This document shows positions 1-6,662 of a stretch of 18,475 bases of DNA, piece by piece. The stretch covers positions 1 through 18,475 of the forward strand of contig JBBRPS010000087.1 of the NCBI GenBank assembly GCA_038227745.1, written 5' to 3'. Origin of the DNA: DASPXY01 sp038227745 (GTDB lineage Bacteria > Planctomycetota > Planctomycetia > Gemmatales > Gemmataceae). The notes under the pieces were generated by a model, which saw only the letters and a list, made by a program, of their open reading frames with translations, ran no database searches and was not told the DNA's origin. The translations under genes and the position numbers were made by a program. How positions within the stretch are numbered: position 1 is the stretch's first letter; each line of letters opens with the position of its first letter.

Positions 1-31
1 TGGCATTGATCGGTAGCATGCCACAGCTACC

Positions 32-49
32 GCGACACCTTCGTGTCGC
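32..49 (-). terminator. Possible hairpin terminator of the nucleotidyltransferase operon
   Basis: A 7-bp perfect stem (32-38 pairs with 43-49) closes a 4-nt loop. It lies about 50 nt past the stop codon of the short minus-strand gene that ends at 99. No run of T follows on the minus strand, so rho-independent termination is uncertain. I see nothing else in 1-98. Confidence 0.25.
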
Positions 50-98
50 ACCCGAACGGCCAAGCTCAGCAGTGGCGGCCGCGCTGAGCACCGTGAAG

Positions 99-350
99 TC
101 ACGAGACGCCAGCAACGCGGCCGCCGTCTGCTGCAGCGCCTGGCTCGGCGGCTTTTACACTCTCGGTTGGAAGGAAACAGAAGTACTCTCGGACCTCAAG
201 TTGCATGCGGTCGATTTCGGCCAGGAACCCGGAAGCCGCTGCGCGATAGTTCACAAGGTTGGCCTCGGTCCTGCGGAGATGAGCTACCTGTTGTTGGAAC
301 CAGGCGATGCGTTCCAAAGTCGTTTGCAGCTCCCGGTCGTTCGCGATCAT
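99..350 (-). CDS. Short helical protein, partner of the upstream nucleotidyltransferase
   Basis: This is an 83-residue cytoplasmic protein with no signal peptide. Residues 1-60 are rich in heptad-like leucine, isoleucine, alanine and charged residues (for example LERIAWFQQQVAHLRR and FLAEIDRMQLEVREY), which predicts two long helices or a coiled coil; the tail is low-complexity Ala/Gly. The ATG at 350 overlaps the TGA of the upstream gene as ATGA, and a GGGAGGG Shine-Dalgarno sequence sits just before it, so the two genes are translationally coupled. From memory, similar short helical proteins occur beside nucleotidyltransferase-fold and antitoxin-like genes in planctomycetes. A role as partner or antidote of the nucleotidyltransferase is inference from the coupling. 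A start farther upstream would add an Arg/Gly-rich segment inside the neighbouring gene and has no ribosome site. Confidence 0.7.
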   Translation of the reverse strand: MIANDRELQTTLERIAWFQQQVAHLRRTEANLVNYRAAASGFLAEIDRMQLEVREYFCFLPTESVKAAEPGAAADGGRVAGVS

Positions 351-1216
351 GATCCCTCCCCTACAATCTCGACAATGCCCCGTCGGCCGCCTTCGCGGCG
401 TGCCTGCCAATATTCTATCATGGCCTGCTCCCCGCCAATCGCCCCGGAGCGCTTGGTCCAGAACACGCTCGCTCCAAGATGAGCAGCCGCTTCCATGTGC
501 TGAAACACCAAAGCGGCCTCACCCGTCACGGACGCCAGGTCGAAGGTGTCCTCCATTAGGAGGACGATGTCAACGTCGTTCGGTTCGGCCTTGGCGGTGA
601 CGAACGATCCAAAAACGACGAAACGCGCCAACTGCCCGGTCGAGGCCGCGAGTTGGCAGATGCGGTTCAGCCGATCAGCCACGGCACAACGCTGGACCGA
701 GCCTTGACCGAAGCGTTCAAGAACATCCGACAGCGTCGCACAATGCACGCCGGGCGGAAGATCCCCTTCTTCATTGAATGCAGGCAATGTCGATGGTTGC
801 ACGATCTCAAGCTCAAAACCGTGGATCTGAACCGCCACACCAGGATACTCCGGGAATGAGAGAAAGCCTGTCGGCGCGTTCCGGACCAGCGAGTTGATGT
901 TACCGATCAGCGAATCCAGGTGCGCGGCACTCGCGAACCGCCTCGCCCCCTCAACGTCGCCTGGGAACCGTACTGATGTTTGGGGTGTGCTTGAAGTAGG
1001 GCTGGAATTGAGAGCGTTCCCATGCTGATCCACGTAACGATAAACGATGCTTACCTCCGTCGCGCCTGTAATCTCGGCGCGATGCAGTTGCTCGATGAAC
1101 TGGTCGGCAAATTGCGCGAACAACTGCTTCCGTGCTTGGGCCTCGGCGCTCAGCGGTTGAGCTCTCGACTGCATCGCCTCATCAAACGCCCCGCCGCTGG
1201 CGTCCCGGAACTCCAT
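347..1216 (-). CDS. DUF6932-like nucleotidyltransferase-fold protein
   Basis: This is a 289-residue cytoplasmic protein. Residues about 152-289 resemble the DUF6932 type of the polymerase-beta nucleotidyltransferase superfamily. The sequence LPPGVH at 153-158 precedes a helix, and the catalytic pattern is GSF (203-205) followed by DVD (214-216), matching the superfamily rule hG[GS]...Dh[DE]h with two metal-binding carboxylates. Residues 1-150 form an unassigned domain ending in a strand-rich part (FPEYPGVAVQIHGFELEIV). The family transfers nucleotides to proteins, RNA or small molecules; the substrate here is unknown. The ATG at 1216 is the only standard start, because an in-frame stop lies at 1310-1312, but its Shine-Dalgarno (AGGGG directly before the ATG) is unusually close. 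It is followed by an overlapping small gene, a layout seen in MNT-type toxin-antitoxin pairs. The region looks less GC-rich than the rest of the window, which hints at acquisition. Confidence 0.8.
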   Translation of the reverse strand: MEFRDASGGAFDEAMQSRAQPLSAEAQARKQLFAQFADQFIEQLHRAEITGATEVSIVYRYVDQHGNALNSSPTSSTPQTSVRFPGDVEGARRFASAAHLDSLIGNINSLVRNAPTGFLSFPEYPGVAVQIHGFELEIVQPSTLPAFNEEGDLPPGVHCATLSDVLERFGQGSVQRCAVADRLNRICQLAASTGQLARFVVFGSFVTAKAEPNDVDIVLLMEDTFDLASVTGEAALVFQHMEAAAHLGASVFWTKRSGAIGGEQAMIEYWQARREGGRRGIVEIVGEGS

Positions 1217-1270
1217 CCCCTGGCAGGAAAGCGCGCTCGTAGGGATGCAGCGGACCTTGTACCTGCTCCT

Positions 1271-1400
1271 TCGGCCTTGATCACGGATTTGAACACTGAA
1301 CAGGTGTATTCATGACCGAGAGGCCTGTCCAGCAAGGGGTTGTGGCCCGCTACTGGTCAAACGATCACAAAAAGTGTTCAAATCCGTGATCAAGGCCGAA
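1271..1400. repeat. 28-bp perfect inverted repeat flanking 74 bp
   Basis: The left arm 1271-1298 is the exact reverse complement of the right arm 1373-1400. In one frame both arms spell VFKSVIKAE, the left arm on the minus strand and the right arm on the plus strand. The arms therefore look like two inverted copies of the same coding scrap rather than the ends of one insertion sequence. The 74 bp between them (1299-1372) contain no gene that I recognise. Confidence 0.75.
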
Positions 1401-1457
1401 CATCTGCAAGGCTCCAGCGTCGAACTGGTGATTGAGCCGACCGGCCTGTCAGCCTAA
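1374..1457 (+). pseudogene. Possible 3-prime remnant of an unidentified gene
   Basis: A short open stretch starting in the right inverted-repeat arm reads VFKSVIKAE, then HLQGSSVELVIEPTGLSA, and ends at TAA (1455-1457). It has the look of a protein C-terminus with its body missing. The stop codon lies inside the first unit of the 20-bp repeat array. A gene end running into repeats is what one expects at the right end of a transposable element, but I cannot name the gene. It may be chance coding. Confidence 0.3.
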
Positions 1458-1621
1458 TTCGGCCCGGTGAGCCTATGACCGCGCCTGTCGGCCTATGACG
1501 GCGCCGGTCAGCTTATCACGGTGCCGGTCAGCATAATCCGAGCCTTCCGGTCAGCCTATCACCGCGCCGGTCAGCCTAATTCGGCTCGCGCCGGTCAGCC
1601 TATCCCGGCGCCGGTCAGCCT
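1445..1621. repeat. Nine degenerate repeats at about 20-bp spacing
   Basis: The core CCGGTCAGCCT and close variants begin at 1445, 1464, 1484, 1504, 1524, 1547, 1567, 1591 and 1611. Steps are 19, 20, 20, 20, 23, 20, 24 and 20 bp. The sequence between cores is also partly conserved (AATTCGG or ATCACCG types). Repeated binding sites two helical turns apart suit a multi-site DNA-binding protein. Terminal arrays of this kind are known from IS21, Mu, Tn7 and Tn5053-type elements. From 1622 to 1750 I see nothing I can assign. Confidence 0.8.
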
Positions 1622-1750
1622 CTCACAGGTCACGGCCGCCACGCCAACCGCTGTGGTTGCCCGATGCCCGGCCCGTTCCCTCGACGCTCCTTCATTGAAC
1701 ACCCTCTCCCTCTCCTGTCAAGCATGGTTGCACTCGTTTCGTCTTTTTTC

Positions 1751-1779
1751 TCGACAGCCGGGCCCTGTGTCTGTACATT
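1751..1779 (+). promoter_or_regulatory. Candidate sigma-70 promoter for the truncated integrase
   Basis: TCGACA (1751-1756, five of six matches to TTGACA) is followed by a 17-bp spacer and TACATT (1774-1779, four of six matches to TATAAT). It sits about 45 bp before the ATG at 1824. No transcription data are available. Confidence 0.4.
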
Positions 1780-1823
1780 TATTAACCAAACACCAGTTCA
1801 CCTACTCGCCCGGGAGGACACTG

Positions 1824-2090
1824 ATGAACTCAGTCCCCGCTTCCCAACCGACACCGCCAGCGTCCCCGCCGCCCGCGCCGCCAGCCGCGCCGCCGCGGTT
1901 GCTCGACCAACTGTGCCAGGCCGCCCGGCAACGCCGCCACCCTGAGCCGACCGTGGCCGCCTTCGCCGACTGGAATCGCCGCTTCATCCTGTTCCACGGC
2001 AAGCGCCCTCCGCGCGAGCTGGGCCTGCCTGAGGTCGGCCAGTTCCTCGAGTCCGTCGCCCAGACGGAAAAAGGTCTGTGTCCATTCTAG
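1824..2090 (+). pseudogene. Truncated integron-type tyrosine recombinase, N-terminal domain only
   Basis: The 88-residue product has a Pro/Ala-rich leader (1-24), then a segment close to the N-terminal SAM-like DNA-binding domain of integron and phage integrases: RLLDQLCQAARQRRHPEP, W50, RRFILFHGKR (52-61), ELGLPEVGQFL (65-75). Family members are roughly 300-400 residues and carry the catalytic R-H-R-Y residues in a C-terminal domain that is absent here. The reading frame departs from the family after about TEK (position 2072) and stops at TAG 2088-2090. The start is well supported: GGGAGG at 1812-1817 lies 6 nt before the ATG, with a promoter-like sequence upstream. The stop overlaps the stop of the convergent 1426-residue gene on a shared CTAG. 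It cannot recombine DNA by itself. The break point probably marks a deletion or insertion. Confidence 0.75.
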
Positions 2091-5000
2091 TCGCGCCCCT
2101 CCACCGTCACCGCCACGATGATCGGCGCCGTCAGGTCGCTCCCCTTCACGAACTCGATCCGCTCGATCACCGCGTCGCGCTTCGGCGTGATCGCCAAGTA
2201 GCGCACCTGCTGCCCGCGGACGCGGAACGCCAGCTTCGACTCCGGCACGTCCACCTCGCGGATGTAGTCCGCGAAATGCACGCCGTTGCGCAGCGCATGG
2301 TCCTCGGTCTTGCCGTCCGCGTAGTGCAGCCGCACGATCAGTGACACCGTGCCCTTCTTGCTCGCCGGCCAGCTCCAGCCGCCCACGCCGCTCAACATAT
2401 GAATCGCCTTGGCCGGCGCGTTGCACGGCACGCTCACCGACTTCGGCAGCGCCTTCGTCAGCGGGCTGTTCGGGCTGTGCAGCAGGACCACGTTCGGGAT
2501 CGAGCCGTCGCGCGGGTCGATCACCTGGAACGGCACCCCGAACGCCGTGTGCGGCCCCCACTTCTCGAACACCAGCCGCTCCACGTCGCTGTCGCGGCTG
2601 TAGAACATGCCGCGCACGCTCGTCACCGTCGCCGCCTTCGCCAGCGGCAGGGCGAAGAAGCGCTCGCGCGCCGTCAGGAAATCCAGCAGCGACACGAGGT
2701 CCGCCTCCGGCAGCTTCTCGAAGCCCTCCGGCATCAGCGACAATTTCGAGCTGATGAGCCGCTCGATGTCGTCGCGCAGCACCACGTGCTTCTTCGCCTC
2801 ACTGTCGAGCAGTTCGACCGCCGTCTTCGTCTCCGCCGTCAGCAGTCCCGTCAGCAGCGTGCCGCTCTTCGTCTCGACGGTGTACTGGCGGTAGTTGCCC
2901 TCGACGGAGCGGTTGGGGTCGAGGACGTCAATGAGGATGTCGGCGCGGTCGCGCACGGCAATGCCCGTCAGGTCCGGGCCGACGCTCTGGCCCAGGCCGC
3001 CGAGGCGGTGGCACTTGGCGCAGTTCTGCTCGAAGATTACCTTGCCGCGCCCCCTGTTGCCGTGCCGCTTCGCCAGCGGCAGCAGCGTCGCGACGACCTT
3101 CTGGCGCTCGGCGCTGGACAGGGCGGCGCCGCCCGCCAGCAGCTTGCTTGCGCGGGCGGCGAGGGCCTTGTCGGGGTGGCGTGTCAGGAGCTGCACCTGA
3201 TCGACGCCCAGATCGCTGCGGTCGATCTTGCCCGTTTCGATGCCGGCGAGAAGGTCCCTCGTCCAGGCGGTGCGGCGCAGGAGCACGCCGAGGGCCGCCG
3301 GCCGCGTCGACGGCGTCAGCGCCGGCCAGCGTTTGACCAGGGCGGCGCCGACGGTGTCCGCCGACGACTGGCCGAGGGCGTCGAGCAGGCCGCGCGCCAG
3401 CGCCGGCGAGGCCTGCGGCGTGAGCTGCGCCAGCACGGCCTTGACGCCGGCATCGCCGCCGCCCAGGCCGATCAGGTCGCGCGCCGCGGCCAGCCGGTCC
3501 TCCTCGCCGAGCTTCTCGTCCGCTACGCGGGCCAGCATCGCCTTGTGGAGGCCGGCCGTCAGCTCGCCGAGCCGCGCTTGCTGCCCCCAGCGCTGCATCA
3601 GGGCGCTGAGCTGCAGCAGCGCACCGGCGGACAGCTTGCCGGGCAGGGCCGTCAACTCTGCCGCGGTCTTCTCGTCCAGCTTGACCTGTTGCCGCGCGGG
3701 CCAGCCCTTCGCCAGGCCCGTCAGCATCGCTTCGGTGACGGCAGGTCGGGCCTTGCCCAGCGCGACCAGGAGCTTGCCGGGCGCGTCGCTGGGGGCCGCG
3801 CGGGCCAGGTGGCCGGCGACGACGCGCACCGACTCGACCAGCGCCTTCTCGCCGTCGCCCTTCGGGGCGGCCGACGCCGACGCCTGGAGGAAGTCGAGGG
3901 CGCTGGCGGCGGCGGCGGCGGTGGCGGCGTCGGGGATCCAGCGGTCGGTCGCGTTGCGCGGCTCCTGCAGCACGGCCACGACCTCGGCGGCAGCCTGGGG
4001 CGAGCCGGGCATCTCGCTCAGCGCGACCAGGGCGTCGAGGCGCACGCGGGCGTCCTCGTCACCCAGGCACTTCGACGCAAGGACGGCCGACACCGACTCC
4101 GCGGTGCGCGGCAGCACGGCGAGGGCCGCCCGCCGTGCCGCGGCGGACGGGTGCGACAGGCCGACGCGTGCCGCGTCCACCCACTCGGCCTTTGCGAAGG
4201 CCCCCAGGCCGTGCATCGTCCACAATGCGTGCTGGGCGGCGTGGCCGTTCTTCCCATCGCGGATCTGCGCTGCCAGTAGCGGCAGCACGTCGGCCTGGCC
4301 GCGCTCCACGAGCAGGCGCTGGGCCGTCTGCCGCCACCACAGGTTGTCGTGGCCCAGCGCCGCCACCAGCGCCTTCGGGTCGGCGCGGTCGAGGCGCGGC
4401 TGCGCCGTCTTTGCCTCCTTCTTGCCGCCGGTGTAGACGATGCGGTAAATGCGGCCGTGCGTCTTGTCGCGCAGCGGCGTCTCGTAGGCGTTGCCCTTGC
4501 CGGTCTTGAAGCCGGCCGGCGTCGGGTTGTGCTGCACGATGTAGTTGTACCAGTCGATCACCCACAGCGCCCCGTCGGGGCCGACCTCCGCCAGGATCGG
4601 CGCCGTCCACTCGTCGTCACTCGCGAGGATGTTGTAGCCGTCGCGCGCCACGAAGCCGCTGCCCTGCGGCACCAGCCAGTTGACGTGGACGAGGTGCCCC
4701 GTCGGCTCGCACACGAAGGCGGCGCGGTTCCAGTACTCGGCGGGGAAGTTGCGGGCCGTGTAGACCGCGTGCCCCGCCGCCGCCGTGAAGCCGCCGTGCC
4801 AGTCCACCTGGCGGACCGCCTTCGTGATCGGGTGGATCTTGCGGTGGTCCGCGATGCCCACCACCCCCTTGCCGTACCAGCCGCGCACGCCCTCGAAGAG
4901 CCGGTTCGGCAGCCCGACGTGGAAGCTGTGCTGGTTGTTCGCCGTCGAGCCGAACACGTTGCCCGACTCGTCCAGGCCCGGGCCCCAGGTGTTGTTGCTC

Positions 5001-6367
5001 GTCGAGCCGAGGAACTCCATTTGCGAGCCGTCCGGGAGGAAACGGAAGACGCCCTGGCCGAACTTGTGCGCCCGGCCGCCCACGTCGCCCTTGAAGCCGG
5101 AGTAGCCGACCGTCCCCCAGATCCAGTTGTCCAGGCCGCGGCGCAGGTTGCTCGGCCCGGCGTGGGTATCGTGCGTCCCCCAGCCGCTGAACAGCACCCG
5201 CCGCACGTCGGCCTTATCGTCGCCCTTGCTCGACTTGAGGAACAGCATGTCCGGGGCCTGCGACACGATGACGCCGCCGTTGGCGAACACCAGCCCCGTC
5301 GGGATGCTCAGCTTGTCGGCGAAGACGGTGAATTTGTCGGCCCGACCGTCGCCATCGGTGTCCTCGCAGATCTTGATGCGGTCATGGCCCTGGCCCGCCT
5401 TCTGCAGGTTGTTGGGATAATCGACGGTCTCGGCGATCCACAGCCGGCCGCGCTCGTCCCAGGCCATCGCGATCGGCCGGGCAATGTTCGGCTCGCTGGC
5501 GTAGAGTTGTACCTCGAAGCCCTCCGGCAGGTGCATGTGCTTCATCGACTCGCGCGGCGACAGCGGCTGCTGCATCTTGCGGATCGGCTCGCCCATCTTG
5601 CCCCACTGCTTGCCCGCCACGTAGTTCGGCACCTTGGCCTCGACGTACGTGAACGGTTCGAGGTCCTGGCTGCCCGGGGCGCGGCCGGCGGCCCAGCGGA
5701 GGCCCTGGGCGAGGAGAGCGTGGAATCCCTCCTTCTTCCAGGTCTGCTCGTCGTGGCCGAGGGCGGTGTAGTAGACGCGGCCCTTGCCCTGCTCGCGCAC
5801 CCAGGTGTACGGCTCGCAGCCGCCGCCGCGCTCGTCGCGCACCATCAGCACGCGGAGGTCGTCGGCGAGCTGGTCGTGCGTGTACGTCTCGTCCCAGCTC
5901 TCGAAGCTGCGCACGCCCGCCATCGCCGGGTGCTGGGCGTCGATGACGCGGGCGCGGAAGACGCCGGTGTCGTGCCGCTTGAACCGGCCGCCGACCAGGG
6001 CGATGTACCTGTCACTGTTGCGGAAGCAGTGCGAGGCGCAGTGGATCGCGACCAGGCCCTTGCCGCCCTCAACGAAGTCGAGCAGGGCGGCCTCCTGCTT
6101 GACGGGCAGGTCGCCGCTGTCGCGGAAGATGGCCACGGCGTCGTACTTCGCCAGGTTCGCGGGGTTCAGATCGGCGACGTCCTTCGTGTATGCGACGTCG
6201 ATGCCGGCCTTCGCCAGCGCGGGCGTGAGGATTTTCGCGAAGTCGGCGGGCCGGTGGTGGCCGGTGTCGCCGAGCAGCAGGACGCGGAGCCGCGCCGGCT
6301 GCGCCCCGGTCAGGGCCGCCCCGAGGACGAGCCACCCCGCGAGGCAGGCGGAGAGGGAACGACGCAT
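2087..6367 (-). CDS. Exported ThuA / PVC-type dehydrogenase / HEAT / cytochrome c fusion protein
   Basis: This is a 1426-residue exported protein. A signal peptide covers residues 1-22 (MRRSLSACLAGWLVLGAAL, then TGAQ). Residues about 26-235 match a ThuA-like fold (GLVAIHCASHCF, TYTHDQL). Residues about 280-640 match the PVC-type membrane-bound dehydrogenase beta-propeller related to sorbosone dehydrogenases (LPEGFEVQLYASEP, DTDGDGRADKFTVFADKL). HEAT-type helical repeats run from about 660 to 1080. The haem site CAKCH is at 1116-1120, within a planctomycete-type cytochrome c domain (FEQNCAKCH, GPDLTGI) with a likely axial Met in LSLMPEGF. Residues 1240-1426 form a beta-rich C-terminal domain. 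The family is thought to oxidise sugars or sugar derivatives in the periplasm, passing electrons to the haem; the substrate is unknown. AAGGAG lies 7 nt before the ATG at 6367, so an upstream ATG at 6409 is unlikely. It is transcribed alone. Confidence 0.9.
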   Translation of the reverse strand: MRRSLSACLAGWLVLGAALTGAQPARLRVLLLGDTGHHRPADFAKILTPALAKAGIDVAYTKDVADLNPANLAKYDAVAIFRDSGDLPVKQEAALLDFVEGGKGLVAIHCASHCFRNSDRYIALVGGRFKRHDTGVFRARVIDAQHPAMAGVRSFESWDETYTHDQLADDLRVLMVRDERGGGCEPYTWVREQGKGRVYYTALGHDEQTWKKEGFHALLAQGLRWAAGRAPGSQDLEPFTYVEAKVPNYVAGKQWGKMGEPIRKMQQPLSPRESMKHMHLPEGFEVQLYASEPNIARPIAMAWDERGRLWIAETVDYPNNLQKAGQGHDRIKICEDTDGDGRADKFTVFADKLSIPTGLVFANGGVIVSQAPDMLFLKSSKGDDKADVRRVLFSGWGTHDTHAGPSNLRRGLDNWIWGTVGYSGFKGDVGGRAHKFGQGVFRFLPDGSQMEFLGSTSNNTWGPGLDESGNVFGSTANNQHSFHVGLPNRLFEGVRGWYGKGVVGIADHRKIHPITKAVRQVDWHGGFTAAAGHAVYTARNFPAEYWNRAAFVCEPTGHLVHVNWLVPQGSGFVARDGYNILASDDEWTAPILAEVGPDGALWVIDWYNYIVQHNPTPAGFKTGKGNAYETPLRDKTHGRIYRIVYTGGKKEAKTAQPRLDRADPKALVAALGHDNLWWRQTAQRLLVERGQADVLPLLAAQIRDGKNGHAAQHALWTMHGLGAFAKAEWVDAARVGLSHPSAAARRAALAVLPRTAESVSAVLASKCLGDEDARVRLDALVALSEMPGSPQAAAEVVAVLQEPRNATDRWIPDAATAAAAASALDFLQASASAAPKGDGEKALVESVRVVAGHLARAAPSDAPGKLLVALGKARPAVTEAMLTGLAKGWPARQQVKLDEKTAAELTALPGKLSAGALLQLSALMQRWGQQARLGELTAGLHKAMLARVADEKLGEEDRLAAARDLIGLGGGDAGVKAVLAQLTPQASPALARGLLDALGQSSADTVGAALVKRWPALTPSTRPAALGVLLRRTAWTRDLLAGIETGKIDRSDLGVDQVQLLTRHPDKALAARASKLLAGGAALSSAERQKVVATLLPLAKRHGNRGRGKVIFEQNCAKCHRLGGLGQSVGPDLTGIAVRDRADILIDVLDPNRSVEGNYRQYTVETKSGTLLTGLLTAETKTAVELLDSEAKKHVVLRDDIERLISSKLSLMPEGFEKLPEADLVSLLDFLTARERFFALPLAKAATVTSVRGMFYSRDSDVERLVFEKWGPHTAFGVPFQVIDPRDGSIPNVVLLHSPNSPLTKALPKSVSVPCNAPAKAIHMLSGVGGWSWPASKKGTVSLIVRLHYADGKTEDHALRNGVHFADYIREVDVPESKLAFRVRGQQVRYLAITPKRDAVIERIEFVKGSDLTAPIIVAVTVEGRD

Positions 6368-6395
6368 GATCTGACTCCTTCGCTGGGCAGAATGA

Positions 6396-6458
6396 AACAC
6401 GGAGGACACGGATGGAACGGATCCACGTGGATCCTGACCAATCCGCGTCCTCCGTGTT
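6396..6458. repeat. Nested hairpin repeat upstream of the haem protein gene
   Basis: Arms 6396-6413 and 6441-6458 are 18-nt inverted repeats with one mismatch. The loop contains a perfect 16-bp palindrome at 6419-6434 (GGATCCACGTGGATCC). The nested structure lies 29 bp upstream of the start of the 1426-residue protein, so it may be in its leader or promoter. Hairpins built on a CACGGAGGACACGGAT-like motif are familiar from planctomycete and verrucomicrobial genomes; that parallel is from memory. Confidence 0.7.
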
Positions 6459-6520
6459 CTATGGTCTTCTTCGGCGACGAGTTATTCTCATTCAGAGTGA
6501 AAATAATCGAGACAGCGCCG

Positions 6521-6574
6521 ACACAAGCCCGACGCGCCAGCGAGGGATCCCTCGCTGGCGCGTCGGGCTTGTGT
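6521..6574. repeat. 54-bp perfect palindrome, REP-like element (copy 1)
   Basis: The left arm 6521-6547 and the right arm 6548-6574 are exact reverse complements with no unpaired centre. The core GCGCCAGCGAGGG recurs in a diverged copy at 17523-17585. It lies 89 bp after the stop of the minus-strand gene ending at 6663, where the transcript would form a long hairpin, so it could act as a terminator or mRNA-stabilising element. Between 6575 and 6662 I see nothing else. Confidence 0.85.
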
Positions 6575-6662
6575 GAGGATCTTTCGCGCCGGAGGAATAT
6601 CGCAGGCACCGCTCTGCCGTAGCTCTGGGCCGACCGACGAGATCGTTGGACAGACTTCCCCC

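Noticed and set aside
6..482. Plus-strand frame at the left edge
   Set aside because: It overlaps the well-supported minus-strand pair (ATGA coupling, ribosome site, nucleotidyltransferase motif) and has no recognisable content.
1271..1400. Complete small insertion sequence or MITE bounded by terminal inverted repeats
   Set aside because: The 74 bp between the arms have no transposon features, no flanking target duplication was seen, and both arms are the same coding scrap, so a rearrangement joint is more likely.
1445..1621. Possible CRISPR array
   Set aside because: The conserved core is only about 11 bp at about 20-bp steps, the intervening bases are themselves partly conserved, and there are no cas genes. 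It does not have the repeat and spacer lengths of a CRISPR array.
2399..6622. Two very long plus-strand open frames (2399-4279 and 4349-6622) opposite the haem protein gene
   Set aside because: They are antisense shadows in high-GC DNA: Arg/Ala/Leu/His-rich, no domain likeness and no ribosome site, while the minus strand encodes clear domains throughout.
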